Positions 44,476 to 57,289 of a stretch of 64,000 nt of DNA are shown here, piece by piece. The number at the start of each line of letters is the position of its first letter. Positions within the stretch are counted from its first letter, which is position 1. The notes under the pieces are model-generated. The model did not search any database. It worked only from the letters and a program-made list of their open reading frames with translations, and was not told the DNA's origin. The DNA lies in assembly GCA_035079385.1 (NCBI GenBank), contig JAVHKY010000025.1, forward strand, positions 16,528,501-16,592,500, read 5' to 3'. The position numbers and the translations under genes are program-made. Origin of the DNA: Aspidiotus rigidus. Taxonomy: Eukaryota > Arthropoda > Insecta > Hemiptera > Diaspididae.

Positions 44476-46957
44476 CGAGGTAGAGCCCTATAAATGTAAA
44501 AATAATAATATAATTTATACCGTATGTAAACAAGAATAAAGAAACTAATGTAACAAAAAGAGGATAGTAGTTTTTGGAGGGAACTCAATAAAGAAACACT
44601 TCTTTTGTCAATTTTGCAAAGGAACGGTTATTAGGAAAGTACTGTGCCCTGCCCTTGTCCATAGATCCCCCTGAAAGTAAAAACACAAATAAAAGGACTT
44701 GATGAGAATTATTTTCTCAACAGCTTGGTAAATGCTGTACAACATTCTAGAACTTGTTGTGAAATTAGGTGTAGTCAGCAGAATGGAATAAACCAATTCA
44801 CAGTGAGTAATCCTCACAAAACGCGCAGAAAACAAAACCTCTTGCAGTGGAAAACAAAAACAACCAGAGATATGCTCAGTGAAAGAAAAACAAAAGCACC
44901 TCTGAAATACAAAATAATAATATAGGTACTAAGAATAATACTTCCAATGACGATCTCATATTTCTTCAATAGCAATTTGATCAGAATAAAAGATAAAATG
45001 TTCATCGTTCTTCTAGAATCAGAGTTGAAAATTACATAAAAAAAGATTGACTTGAGTTATTAGCAAATAAGCAGGAGAGACCAAAGGTGGTAAGCTTCAG
45101 TTTTAAGCTGCAAATAAGCTAAAGCAAAACAATTTTTTATTTGCTTAATTAGACGACTTGATGAGCAAAACAATTTTCTATTCGCTTAATTTTTTTATTT
45201 ATTTATTTATTTAAATTTAAACATTACATTTAGTCATGAGAGTTGGGTGGGTTTTACCATGGTTTTTCCCCATCCCTCTCATGACGAGTTCGAAATACAC
45301 TGTATAACTATACACTTGACTCTACCTATTGGAAAAGGGTATGACTTCTGTTTTTATTTCATTTTACTTATTTTATCATCTTATTTATTTATTTCATTTT
45401 ATTTTTTTTATTTTTTTTTTATTTTTTTTTATTTCATTTTTGTTTTATTTTATTTATTTATTTATTTATTTATTTATTTTATTTATTTATTTATTTATTT
45501 ATTTTTTTAGGCGACTTGATAAGCGAAACAAAAGTTCGAACTTAAAAAGGCAAAAATATGTCAAAAACATGTTTCTAAGTTTTAAATTTGAAATTTAATT
45601 TTAAATTTCTTTTGAAAAATTTGATTTTTAAATTATGAATTTATAGTTTTTAGCTTTATTTTCAATTTTTATATTAAATTAATTCCTGATATAATGTTTA
45701 TTAAAAATTGTATTATTCATTTAATATTTTATTTTTTAAATAAAAAAAAAATTTTTCCAACAGAAACATGTTTTTTTCAAAAAAAACGGGTTTTTTCCAA
45801 CAACAACATATTTTGTATTTTCAGCTTCAAGCTCAAAGCTCAAGTTTTAGTTGAAACTCATTAGTCTTAAATAAACTCTAAGTTTAAGCGAAAAGAAATT
45901 TTATTTCAAGTTTAAGCCTTAATCTCAAGTGAAAATAAATTCTACTTCAAGTTCAATACTTCAGCTTGAGCCCTAAAATCAAATCGCTTACCACCCTTGG
46001 AAAAGACTCATCCCGACGGGAGGTGAGGGGTAAGATTGTATACATTCTGTTGATTTGACGGGCCAAATATCTCCTTTATAATTATTATATTCCTTTCCTT
46101 GAACGCCTTAGACTAAAACAAGAGTGTACTCAACAATTATTCCAAGTTTTCAAGAAATCAACAAAAAGTTTGAAAGAACGAGGCCGAAATTAGAGCCGGT
46201 CATCCACTAGGAGCGCTACAATCAATAAAATTGAAAACAGAATCGAGACAGTATTTTCCCATTTGAATAGGCGGCGTAACAAACAATAGATGGCGCTTGT
46301 CACAAGTGTGATCATGGATCTAGATAAAATAGATGCGTTAGTTCAAAAGCTTTTCCTGAAGTTGGGAGACCTTTTATCAAGAGAACAAGAAAAGTACAAG
46401 AATAAAGCGGTAGAATATTCTCAAAAAATATTTTTTCCTTAAATTCATAAATAAACTGGAAAACAGAATTGAAAAACTTTTCACAGATCGCAAATCCATG
46501 CGCAACCATAACCACCTTTGTATGTGGTGCTACCAACACTGGAAAGTCTGTAAAGGAGTAAATCGAGAATACAGCTATAAATTATGTGTACAGCAGAAAA
46601 ATGTGGAGAACGACAAAAATTGTCGAGCGTAAAATTTGCATTTGAAGAAGATTTCAAGACACAAAAGAAAAAATTTGATGTGACGGAATATATATCATTA
46701 ATTATTGAATTTATGGTATTTTAAAAGAGTTCTTAGAGGGTAGGGCAGGGGCCATTCCTTTAAACACACCACCAAAGTTACCTACACATAGAAGTTCATT
46801 TTGATCAATTTTGGAAAACTTCCGCACCCATCTATTAAGAAGCTCAAATAGACAGTGTCCATGTGTTTCCTGATTAGAGAGCCAACTTACCAGAATGTAA
46901 GATATGCTGTTATAAAAAAAAAAAAAAAAAAAAATCAATGACATTAAAATTAAGGCA
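44476..46957. other. No gene recognised; low-complexity tracts
   Basis: It includes TTTA-rich DNA at 45190-45510 and T/A-rich DNA to 45780. Open frames here (45247-45598) are products of the simple repeat. A poly(A) tract lies at 46915-46934. Confidence 0.5.
45190..45510. repeat. TTTA tetranucleotide low-complexity tract
   Basis: There are two blocks of ATTT/TTTA repeats (45195-45215 and 45380-45510), the second nearly pure over about 100 bp. Confidence 0.85.
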
Positions 46958-47171
46958 ATAAGGCTTTTCCAGCGTTCCATATTGCATACTTATTCGCCTC
47001 ATTCTTATCAATACGGTGGGCTTTCTAACATTATTCTTATGGGTATTGCTAGGTTGCATACTCATTTTCATTCCGGTGTCAACCTGCCATAAGATCAATG
47101 TTAGGGAGCCCACTGTATTGATAAGAATCAGGCAAATAATTATGCAATATGGAACGCTGGAAAAGCCTTAT
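46958..47171. mobile_element. Foldback element copy B, 214 bp
   Basis: The arms 46958-47041 and 47088-47171 are inverted copies: the left starts ATAAGGCTTTTCCAGCGTTC and the right ends GAACGCTGGAAAAGCCTTAT. Weaker pairing (AATGACA) extends to about 46936 and 47192. The loop carries GCATACTCATTTTCATTCCG. Related copies are at 42271/44446 and 60412. Non-coding. Confidence 0.85.
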
Positions 47172-49097
47172 TTGAGCTTTCTGTCATTCTAAAACATAGA
47201 TCCTGAAAATGAGATGAGATAAGCTCCTCTTGTTCTCAAATTTTGCAAAAGTTCTACTTTTGTTGAACAAACCACACGTGCTAGTGCTCCTTGCAGTAAT
47301 TTGTACATGACCGTCGCAAATTACAACTGAATTCTTGCATTATGAAGTTTGTAGTGCATTATCTAACATTACATGACTCTAACAGAGTAAGAATGTATTA
47401 TTTGCAAATTTAGAGTCCAGTAGGAGTGCTAGTGACAGTATCTAAAATGTACTAAAATGCAAACATGGTGTTTTTATTAATCATAAGGGGTTTCACATAT
47501 GGTAAAATCAACCCTTAGACCTTAAATATTGTTTTACACAGGAAATGAAAGTTGCAGCTCTCATAATTATTCTTTTAGATGAGTTCAGAACTTTCTCACA
47601 TCTTCACCTTTTCAACTAAATTGTACTATTCAGCAAACAGCATGCCGCTAGAGAGCAGACCTTTTTCCCAAATTTGCAAATAACTACTCATCACTCGTAT
47701 ATTGGAAACAATGCATTTCAACAGTTGGATTTAGATAAAGCTCCAAGCACCAGAAAATCAGCCTGTATAAAAACTTCAATTGAAATTTTTGCGTACCTAT
47801 AAGATATGGCAACAGCAAAGTGTGTCTCTAGGTTGTGAAAGATAAGGTGATTAATCACTCAGGACATATATTTGTATTGAGCATTTTGATTATAATGGAA
47901 CAGTTTCCAATCAACATTGGACAATTGCCTAGTTAGGAATTCCAAAGTTTGATTTCTGGGAAATCATACCTACAATAGATGTTTTAGAATTCTTCTTGAT
48001 ACTTGGGTATTCATTGAGTATATTGGATTTTCAATGGTAAGAAGTATTGTGAAGAACAAAGATTTTCTAATCATCCTTGGTGAGTTGATTCTCATTACAT
48101 TAACCTATACCTACTCTGTTCCAAATGAGAGTAACATTTTTGGAAATTGTCAATAGACGTTTTGGAACAAAGGAGTTCACACCAGACGACAATATGCATT
48201 GTTTCTCATTATTGGTTTACTTACGTGGTATGCACTAGCATGTTTGCTTTTTAATTCACGCTATTTTCACTTGAAAATTTCACTCTTATTCAAAACAGAC
48301 TATGAATAGGCATCTACATAATTTTCAAAAAGTCTTTCAATCATTCATATAGTAAGTACTTGATAAGATTTTCCAATTAACAAAAGATAATGTTCATTAA
48401 AAAAATTTTGGAACCTATGATCTAGTATTTTCAAAGATTCATGCAAATAGCATACAGTACCTACTCAAATCTTGGTCATCTTTTCAAAACTCGAGAACAT
48501 AAAATAGAAGAAAATCGTCTTTAGACAGAATTTAGAAATGAAACATTTTTCTTTTTCCTTAATTGAAACAGTTTCAAAGATTAGGTATAAACTGTGGGTG
48601 ACGTTAACGTTATATTTGTGGAATGCAGTCAAAGAGAAGCACTCCTTGCTGAGAAATCTAGTTGTTTTTGTCACATTGAAAATTTGCTCTTGGATTTTTT
48701 AGGAAGGAGAGAAAAAAAAAAAGGAAAATTAAGATTCTACCATTTCCTGAGCTTCTGAAGATAATTCAACTGTTTCATTATTAATCGGACAAAAACTCTT
48801 CGTTATAAAAAATTATTATTCTAACAATTACAATATCGTACAATGAACTTTGTTCTAGGATTAGAACAGCTTTTTGAACGTGGCATACATCATCCAATTT
48901 GTAAGCTGTCATTTATAGTAGTAGTTTTAAAAACAAATTACAGCAGAGCATCAAGATTTTTCGGAAAATTTTGTTCATAAGTTCGAGACAAATGGTAAAC
49001 CCTACTAAGTTAATGACCTGGTTTATAGAATGAGGTGTATTATGTGTACATTTTACAATGTATTCTTGGAACTGTGAGCCTCAAATAAAACCCAAAG
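47172..49097. other. No gene recognised (5' flank of array C)
   Basis: A+T-rich sequence with only short frames. The stretch just before 49098 could hold the promoter or a 5' exon of array C, but no TATA box or splice site can be fixed with confidence. Confidence 0.45.
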
Positions 49098-50062
49098 ATG
49101 TCCTCATTTCAATACAACACACCTCAGAAGGAATTTGAAGACGCAAAGAATCACAGTTTGCTTCATGAATTTGATCCCAAACACAAGCATAGGTTTAGAT
49201 GTGATATATGTCAGAAAGGTTTCTCTCTAAAGGGAAATTTAAGCATGCATCTCTTCACTCATGAATCCAATCCTGAGTGGAAGTACAGGTTCAAGTGTAA
49301 TCTATGTAAGAAAGGATTTATACAAAAACAAAACTTGAAAGACCATGTTTTGATTCATGAACCTAGTTTAGAACTTTGTTATAAGTTCAATTGTGATGTA
49401 TGTATGAAAAAATTTGTTAGGAAGGCTGACTTACAACGACATGTTTTGACTCATGAATGCAATCTCAAACTGAAGTATAAGTTCCAATGTTATACATGTA
49501 CAAAAGGATTTATAAGAAAAGGTAATTTAAAAGACCATATTATCACACAGTTGATCCTAATTTTGAAGGTACGTTCAAATGTTGTATATGTATGAGAGGA
49601 TTTTTGAATAATTCGAGGTTGAAACAACATGCTACAACCCATGAACCCAATGCTGAACTCAGACAAAAGTTCAAATGTAGCATTTGTATGAAAGGATTCA
49701 CCAGGCGCCATTGTTTAAAACGACATGCTTTGATTCATGAGTCCAATCCTGAACTAAAATATGAGTTCAAATGTGATTTATGTGAGAAAGAATTTTCACA
49801 GAAAGGGAATCTGAAGAACCATATTATTTTAGTCCATGAATTCAATCCTGAACCTTGTAAAGTCGAATGTAGTATGTGTAAGCAGAGATTTTTTCGGAAA
49901 CAAGAGTTAAATCGACATTTTACTTCGATTCATGAATCCGATCCGGAATTGAAATTCAAGTTTAAATGTACCACTTGCGAAAGAAGATTCGCGCAGAAGC
50001 GAAGTTTAAAACGACATACCATTCTAGTGCATGATTTCAAACCTGAACTGAAATATAAATAA
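49098..50062 (+). CDS. C2H2 zinc-finger protein, nine fingers, one frameshift (array C)
   Basis: The frame starts MSSFQYNTPQKEFEDAKNHS and runs to 49592; the array then continues in another frame from about 49556 to the stop at 50062. Fingers have C-x2-C-x12-H-x3-5-H, a 32-residue period, and linkers like HESNPEWKYRFKC and HESNPELKYEFKC. In order they begin CDICQKGF, CNLCKKGF, CDVCMKKF, CYTCTKGF, CCICMRGF, CSICMKGF, CDLCEKEF, CSMCKQRF and CTTCERRF. The break lies at 49548-49552, where CACAGTTGATCC replaces an expected His-Glu-x-Asp-Pro linker, fitting a 4-bp deletion. The family is the same as array A on the opposite strand, but here the core Phe is kept in all fingers. Either a pseudogene or a gene with a sequencing error at this point. 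The role is presumably nuclear DNA binding. Confidence 0.75.
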
Positions 50063-51644
50063 GTTTGTTTGTAATGTACCTAAGTTATTATGACACAATC
50101 ATAATTCAATCTCAATCTGAAATATAGGTACCTAATCATGATTATACCTATTTTACTACAATATTACAATCATACAAGGAAAGAATCGTAGCTAGACGGA
50201 TATCAGCCTGGAGGCACACTTTTTGATCTATTATGGCTTTAATTCTCAACTAATCTGAACTAGAAGTTGAGTACTTAGTTTGAGTCACAGAGTTTTTCAT
50301 GGTACTGCTCCTACCTAAATTAAGGAATATCAATAGTGTTTTTAATACTCTACAGTTTTTTTTTGTCTTATCCTAATTTAAATTTAAAACTCAAAATTTT
50401 TCATACTAGTAAATCTTTTAATCAATGGGTGTATTTTGTTGAAGGATAATTTTTTTGTTTTTAGTTTATTGGTTTCCAGCCTTTTATTTGTTTCTTGTTT
50501 TACATTTAATAGCATTAATTTAAATTTATCAATCATATACAGTACATAATATTAAAGGAGTTTTCTTTCAGTATTACTTATTTTTAGTACCTATTTTATT
50601 CCTCAATTTGAGTCGTAGAGTTTTTCAAGGTGCTACTACTTCTAAGAATCAATGAATACCACCTATCATCTCATTACCCTATTGATGTAATTTTTATTTC
50701 AAAGAAATGTTGTACTCGTTGACGATTTTTATCCCGTTTTAAATTTAAAATTTAAACCTTGAAATTTTTTATCCGAAGGTATAGTTTCTTAGAAGATTTT
50801 TTCTTTTCTTCCAGTGTAGTTTATTGGTTGCTTCTCAGCCTCTCATTTTCCCCTTATTTTAAATTTAAAAAGATTTATTTAAAATCAACTAAATACAGTA
50901 GTAAGCCTGCTGAGTAATTTTTCTAAAAGTTACGCATTTTTAATACGTTATCACGAGTATTACGAGTATTTTTTTTTTCTGTTTTCTATTTTTATGTATT
51001 TATCTACCTACATAGGTACTTCTCTTATCCATTTTATTAGAATATCAAAAATACTTTTCAATTTCAAAAAAATAATTTTTTGTTATGGTGCTTATTTATT
51101 GAAGAAATAAAATTAAATTTTTTGATCTGAAACGAGCGCGTACTTCAAATACCTGGAATAGCGAAATCTTGCATCAAAATCATAAATACAAAAAAAAAAA
51201 AAAAAATCGTAGTGGCAAAGACAAGAAGGGCTGTTCGATGGAAGGTATCTACCTACCTTCTTCTCCCAGTATAGAAAAAAACAGAAAAAATTCACGCATC
51301 CCTTTCTTTACTACTTGCGGGCTCAAGCACATCAATTGAGGCGGATAGAGAATCAAGATTTTTTTTATCTTGATGATCGATTAAAATTGCTTCGAGGTCG
51401 ATGGTAGGAAATTTTAGAAATTTTCAAAGACGCCTCCGCTCAGTATACTTAACTCGGATGTCAAAATTTTTTAAAAGCCACCGCCCTTCTTGGAATTACA
51501 ATTTGTTTTGAGAACACCGAAAAACCGAAACCCTCGCATAAACAGGTTCGCTCTGTTATTAAAGATTATATTTCACGTCTCATACTGGATATGACGTCAT
51601 CAACAATTTGAAGAACTTCCTCCAAATGCTAATAAGGAATTACT
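50063..51644. other. No gene recognised; T-rich DNA with a diverged tandem duplication
   Basis: The segment 50275-50560 is repeated at about 50606-50890 (GAGTCaCAGAGTTTTTCA; TTTAAATTTAAAA; AGTTTATTGGTT). Several T-runs are present. Confidence 0.5.
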
Positions 51645-53395
51645 TTTTTTAGATTTATTTTTATTTTAATTTACGAGCTACTAGCAGCCTGCCTTCAGGG
51701 CTATGAGCTCGGCGAGATTTCGTGATTATATGCGTGAGAGGAAGATGGCTTGTTGTAAGAAGTTGAATATGTTGGGATGGAGGGGAAGTTATCTGATAGT
51801 GCCTCTGGATGGTTGTGAGGGATGGATAAGGAATTACGGAGCTGGGTCAAGTTGAGGCAGCAGAAGATGTGTTGAACGGATAGGAGGTGTTCAGATTCGC
51901 AATGAGGGCTTGAGAGAGGTATAAGATGAGAGATGAGATGGGTGTGAGTGAGTCTGGTGTGGCCGATTCTGAGACAGGTGACGACTATTTCTTCTCTGCG
52001 TGTTGACAGATTCAAAGAGTCCCATGGGATGGGAATATTTCTAATTTGGGCTAGTTTGTTTGTGTGTGATTTGAGATCAGACCAATGAGTGAACCATGCT
52101 TGAGTGATGAATTTGTTGATGTGTTTGGAGAGATCTGAGCGTGAGAGGAGAAAAGAGCGTTTGACTGATGTGTTATGGGTTGCTAGTTTGGCTGCTTTAT
52201 CGACATTTTCGTTTCCTGGTATATACCCTTGTGATCAGGTACCCAGATGAAGAATAATGGGAGGGGGATGGTGTGAAAGGTGGAAATGAGAGTGTGTATA
52301 CGACTTATGAGTGAGTGGGAGGAAGTGTGGTTGGATATGGCGTCAAGTGATGATAGAGAGTCGGAGATGACCAAAAATGAGTCAAAAGGAACAGGGGAGG
52401 GTAGATTGGTGGGGATGTGTTCTAAACAGCTAATGAGTTCAGTGGTGAAGACGGATGCGGTGTTGCGGTGTCGGTGAGAGATTGTGAAAGCCGGTTTTGT
52501 TCTGATATTTAGATCCATTGGTGGAAAATAATGTAGGGTTGTAAAAGTTGTTAAGAATTGTGTTAAACTGTGCCTGGTATTCTTCGGAAGAAGTTGAAAA
52601 ACGAGGGAGGCGTTTTAGGTCACAAATTATTTTGGGTGGAATAAAGAGCCAAGTAGGGGTTGAGGAAACGATATGGTTAAGACAATGGAACTTGAAAGGG
52701 CGTGCTAATTGGAGTTCTAGATTGGAACGTAGATTGGTCATGGAATTTTGGTTTGGTTGTGGTGAGGGTGGAATATACGATGGTGGACGGGGACTTGGGG
52801 ATGACAATTGTGAGGAAGTTGGTTGTTAGTTTGAGGCGTCGATAATGAAGTGGGGGGGGGAAGCCAGTGTCTGCACAGAGGCTTTCAGCGGGACTCGTTC
52901 GGAATGCTCCAGTAGCTATTTGGAAAGTGTCGAGTAGTTTTAAATGAGAGGGGGGGGGCGAGACCGTAAATGGCTGATCCGTAATCGAGGATGGATCGGA
53001 TTAAGCCCTGGTGGTGGTAGAGGAGGATTTTTCCGTTACAACCTTCTTTAGGGTGGGAAAAGAATTTCAGGACATTGAGTGCTCGAATGCATTTTGATTT
53101 AGTTAGTTTGATAAGGGGGGTTCCCAAGAGTGACTGTTGTGGAAATTGAGGCCAAGAACTTTAGTAGTTTTAACGTATGGAATGAGGTAGTTAGCTATTG
53201 TGAGATGGGGTAATTTAATGGTTTTCTAGCGTGGTTTTTGGAAGATGATGAGTTTGGTTTTTGGATAAGAAATGCGGAATCCTAGGAGGGAAAGCCAAGC
53301 GTGTATTTCATTGATTGTTCCTTGAAGTAGACGATGGGCGCGTGTTGTGTTACTGGAACGTAAATGGATGCGTAGGTCATCAGACTTATCTTCCA
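51645..53395 (-). mobile_element. LINE 3' half with RT thumb and RNase H (I/Jockey-like)
   Basis: Read from 53395 down: an RT palm end (DDLRIHLRSSNTTRAHRLLQ), then AWLSLLGFRISYPKTKLIIF and GLNFHNSHSWEPP. SKCIRALNVLKFFSHPKEGC and GLIRSILDYGSAIYG (52885-53127) form the thumb. An RNase H domain follows: STNGSKYQNKTGF, ASVFTTELISCLEHI, FLVISDSLSSLDAI and FFIWVPDHKGI (52183-52560). The C-terminus has STRREEIVVTCLRIGHTRLT (51701-52015). The 3' untranslated part includes CCCTGAAGGCAGGCTGC near 51690-51705 and an A-rich end near 51645. Several frames are broken and the first RNase H Asp is Asn, so it is dead. The 5' half, including motif A, is missing. Confidence 0.85.
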
Positions 53396-54789
53396 TCTAT
53401 CCTCATTCTATATTCTTACCGTCGAGTTAATAACCGTGCACTTTTAAAGCTCGTTAAATAAAAAAAATAGAAAGTATCGATTAGACTGACAGAAAAAGTT
53501 AGATAAAAATAATATAGCGGACGATCAGTTTGAGTTCCAAAAAGTTAAATTCTATCCTTCATGAAAATTATTATCATTACTTAAAGTAAGGCGCTAGAGA
53601 TAATCTCGCTCAATGTAAACAGATGTGCAAGCCGAAAATCAAATGGTGGGGACTGTTTGTTTACTTTGAGCGAGAATACCTCTAGGTCCTTACTTGAAGA
53701 ACTTCCTAAATCTTAGTATTTTCACCAACTAAGGAGAGTTTATTTTCAGTCTCTATACTTCACGGAATTCAATTTCATTAACAAAACCATTTAACCGGGA
53801 GAAATCGAAACCTGTACTCGAGTTTGCCATTCGATGACAATCTTCAGTTTCAGGAAATACGTAAATGTACCATCCGCTGCTTACCTATTCAATATTTAAT
53901 CGTGTAATGTACTCGATTATGATAAGGTCTACAAACTATTGATTAGAGAAAATAATTTATACTCGACACGTATAAATTTTGACAAGATTCATTGCTAATA
54001 GTCTCTGTTTTGGTAACCCAAAATCTCGAGAAGCAACAAATGTGAGGAAACGTGAAAAGCCACCCTCGTACAATTCACCGGAAAAGCGTATAGGAAGTGA
54101 CTACAGGGTGCGAACTGCGGCGACTTTCATCTTGATGTACCAAGTTTTAAATTAAACTGAAGAACGTTGTAGAAAAATAAAATGTTTATGATACATATAA
54201 AACGCCCCTTGTTTGCGCTGAAAGATTTTTTTTTTCTCTTGATACTTAAGGACAAAATAAAATTTTGAGGCTTGGATATCAGAATCGAATCGATGCCATG
54301 AATGTGTTTAAAATATTGTACGTGTAATTGGTGAGAGAGGAGAAAATTTGGCCTTGATTTTGGTTACTCGGGAAGGAACAGACGAAAGAAGAAAGAGAAG
54401 TGAGTGAGTTCGCGGTGGGACTAATCTTAAGTATAAGATAAACCTGGTGACGACGAGTCTGTCCGAAGACTAGGGGTAGGTTTGATTTTCAGAATTCATT
54501 GGTTATTTTTCCATTCTTGTGTCTAGATTGGGAATAAGATCGGGTGCAACAATGTACGTTTGGATTTTTGGTGGTATCTTCAGAAACTCTGTCTACAATA
54601 TCAAAATCAGTAAGACCTATATAAGTTACAAAGGTGGCAACTATGATGTTGTTCAAGACGAGAATACGTTTGACGATGGGGTAAGAGAACTGAGGGTTTT
54701 GATTTAGTGATGGGCTGTAGAGACCAAGAAAATATTGCCAAGACTCGTTCGCGAATTTCTGGTGACATTTTGGGTTGGTGCATTTATAG
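53396..54789. other. No gene recognised
   Basis: It includes an imperfect inverted pair near 53590-53692 (AGTAAGGcGCTAGAGataAT with TTaCCTCTAGGTCCTTACTT), roughly 100 bp, that may be a decayed small element. Otherwise unique sequence. Confidence 0.4.
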
Positions 54790-55747
54790 TGTAGGCAAAT
54801 AAGGGAAAAAAAAAACCTTTTGCTAGAGCAAACGTTTATGGAGGTTCGAACCCATCGAAAGCCCTTTTTTGCAGACTATTTGCTCTATCCTGAAAGCTGA
54901 ATAGCTCATTTGATACGAAATTCTACGAGGATATTTTTTCATAAAATTTCAATTTTGGGAAATATATGGAAAAACTGAATTGGTCCTCTTTTGAATGGCC
55001 TTTGCAGGCTTTGCCGGGGCAGTAATTGACCTAGGCTGAATATTGAATACGTTATTTGGTAGGAAATTTAGCGAGGAATAATTTTTGTTTGATACATTTT
55101 TTAATACAATTTCAATTAGACAAGATATAAACAGAAGACCAAATCTTGGGGGGGGGGGGGTTAAACCCTTATAAAAAAAGAACCTCTTGACGGCTGAATA
55201 ATTCATTTTATAGCAAATTTAACGAGGAACAACTTTTGATCGAAACATTTTTAAATAAAATTTCAATTTTGTGAGATACTATATGGAAAAACTGATTTTG
55301 GTCCTCTTTTGAACGGCCGTTGCAAAGGCGCTAATTGGTGTAGGCTGAAAGTTGAATACGTTATTTGATATGAAATTTAACGAGGAACAACTTTTGTTTG
55401 AAACATTTTTAAATAAAATGTGACCTGTCACAAGCAAATCCCCCTTAGCGACCCAAAAATCGTTTCTGAGGTTTTTAGTGATTTCTATCAATTGAAACCA
55501 GCTCGAAAAAAAATTTTAAAAATTTGGACTCTAAGGGGGGTTTTCTTGTGACAAGTCACAAATTTCAATTTTGCGCGATATAGACGAAAAACTACTTTTT
55601 GGGGGGTTCGAACCTCCATAAAAAAAGAAGCTCGAGGGCGATGTTGTTCAGGACCACATCCTGAACCATGAACCATTTCCAGCAAAGAAACGTTTGCTCC
55701 AGCAAAATGTTTCTTTTTCCCCAATCTATTGCTCTAATTTGCCTACA
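54790..55747. mobile_element. Non-coding TIR element with internal tandem units
   Basis: The left end TGTAGGCAAATAAGGG...CCTTTTGCTAGAGCAAACG (54790-54833) pairs with the right end CGTTTGCTCCAGCAAAATG...TTTGCCTACA (55691-55747). Inside are two tandem supra-units (about 54895-55189 and 55190-55610). Each carries GGCTGAATA, AATTTAACGAGGAACAACTT, AACATTTTTAAATAAAA, ATTTCAATTTTG and GGAAAAACTGA. A 142-bp element (55419-55560) is nested in the second unit. There is no coding capacity; the superfamily is unknown. Confidence 0.7.
55419..55560. mobile_element. 142-bp inverted-repeat element, GTGACC-end family (copy 3)
   Basis: It starts TGTGACCTGTCACAAGCAAA plus CCCCCTTAG and ends CTAAGGGGGG through CTTGTGACAAGTCACA. 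The neighbouring tandem unit at 55245-55270 preserves the empty site AAATAAAATTTCAATTTTG, showing that AAAT was duplicated on insertion. Confidence 0.8.
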
Positions 55748-57289
55748 TTAGTTGAAGAGATATCGATTTACAAAAACTTTTTGGACGCTTGGAATAGGCA
55801 CAAACTCTAAGAAGAATCTACCTAATGATAATCTTCGACAATTAAGAGGTGGTTGAAACTGAAAAACGTGGGTACTTAAGGTAAAAAGGAGGCGAGGTCC
55901 AGTAGCCTCGTTTAAACTTCTCTGTGGGTTAGAGGGTCTTTGTAGCCATTAGATTGCACCTACTTAGAAGAATAATAATTTGATCAGTTAATTTATAATT
56001 GAAGATAGAAACATTCTTCCTAGTATTTAGAGGACAGCTAAGAAAGGAAATTATCAATCAAAGAATGATTAATTTCCGGGTGGAGCTGATTTTCAAAATA
56101 TAGCTTCGAGTCACACTGGGTCGCTATAGTACGTAGAGCATAACCCATCCACGTTTGAAAAAGTTCATAAGCACAAAAGCTCGAAATGTGATACTGCTAG
56201 ATACGTTTTTATTAAGCCTTTTGATTATAATGTACCGTATAAAATATGATTCTTGTACGGATTTCACCCTTCTGTAGTCGCTCATTTTGCGTATAAGCGT
56301 TTAATACACAATTTGAAAGCTCTAATAAAAAAAAGCAAATGACGTATAAGAGCTACAGCGTGCTCAGTAAAAGCGTCTTATTATTTTTCATCATTCTTTT
56401 TGCTGGAAAGAATGATTGTATTGAATAGGAGATGAACGTTTTAGAGTCTTTCGAATGTTCGTTCCGCACGTGTATATTAAAATTTTTGAAAATTAGAAAG
56501 AGAGTGTTTCTTCTCTCTTTCATTTACGCAAGTACTTTTTTTTTCTGTTCTTTTCCAAAAGCTAATGCAAACGAATAATTTTTCAAACGATACACTCATA
56601 TTCTCCTCAGTCTGAATGCACCCGCTGATGGGATGAAAAATGTAGCGAAACTTGTAAACAGTCGTATATTTCATTTTTTGAAAATCGCGAAAGAGTTATA
56701 CGTATGATTAAAGGCTCATCATTTCTCCGAGCGTTTGATTTATTTTTTAGTTATGCTAATTTCCAACATCAAACGATGTGAGTTACACAATTATTTGTCT
56801 ACAGGAACTCGTTTCGATTGCTTGTACTCTTGCGGAGAAGGAATCGAAACCAAGATTATTTTGCTCGGAATAAAGGGTATATTTTTCCAGTGCTGCATAA
56901 GAAAATTTTAAAACAAGAGAACACATTCAGCACTACGCTTCTCGAAGCAAAACTCCCCTGATTATTTCTCCAACTTTCGAGGTCAAAGCTTGCTCCAAGA
57001 TAATTCAGACGAAGACAGAAGCAAATGTACAATACATATTAAGTCTTCCGATCCCACTGTATAGCAGGCTGAATCTGAAGTAAATCAATTGTCAAGTGTA
57101 CAATTGGGTACTACTCCATCGCTAATTACTGAAAAACAAGACTTTAAAATTATTAGATGTACAGGTAGGAGGCCTACTGAAATTTTCCTCGGTGCTCAAA
57201 TGCTCATTTGTATGGCTCGGGTGTCGAAATTTCGTCAAGTTCCTCAAGTCTTAATTACTTATTTATTCATATTGACGAGCTCCAGCTAC
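55748..57289. other. No gene recognised
   Basis: Short frames only (56477-56674 minus, 57089-57295 plus), with no known domain. Confidence 0.45.

Noticed and set aside
45247..45598. Overlapping 87- and 89-residue hydrophobic frames resembling membrane peptides
   Set aside because: They are translations of TTTA/T-rich simple repeat DNA.
54830..55630. GGTTCGAACC-like words resembling a tRNA T-loop
   Set aside because: No D-arm, anticodon arm or acceptor pairing is present; the words belong to the tandem units of the TIR element.
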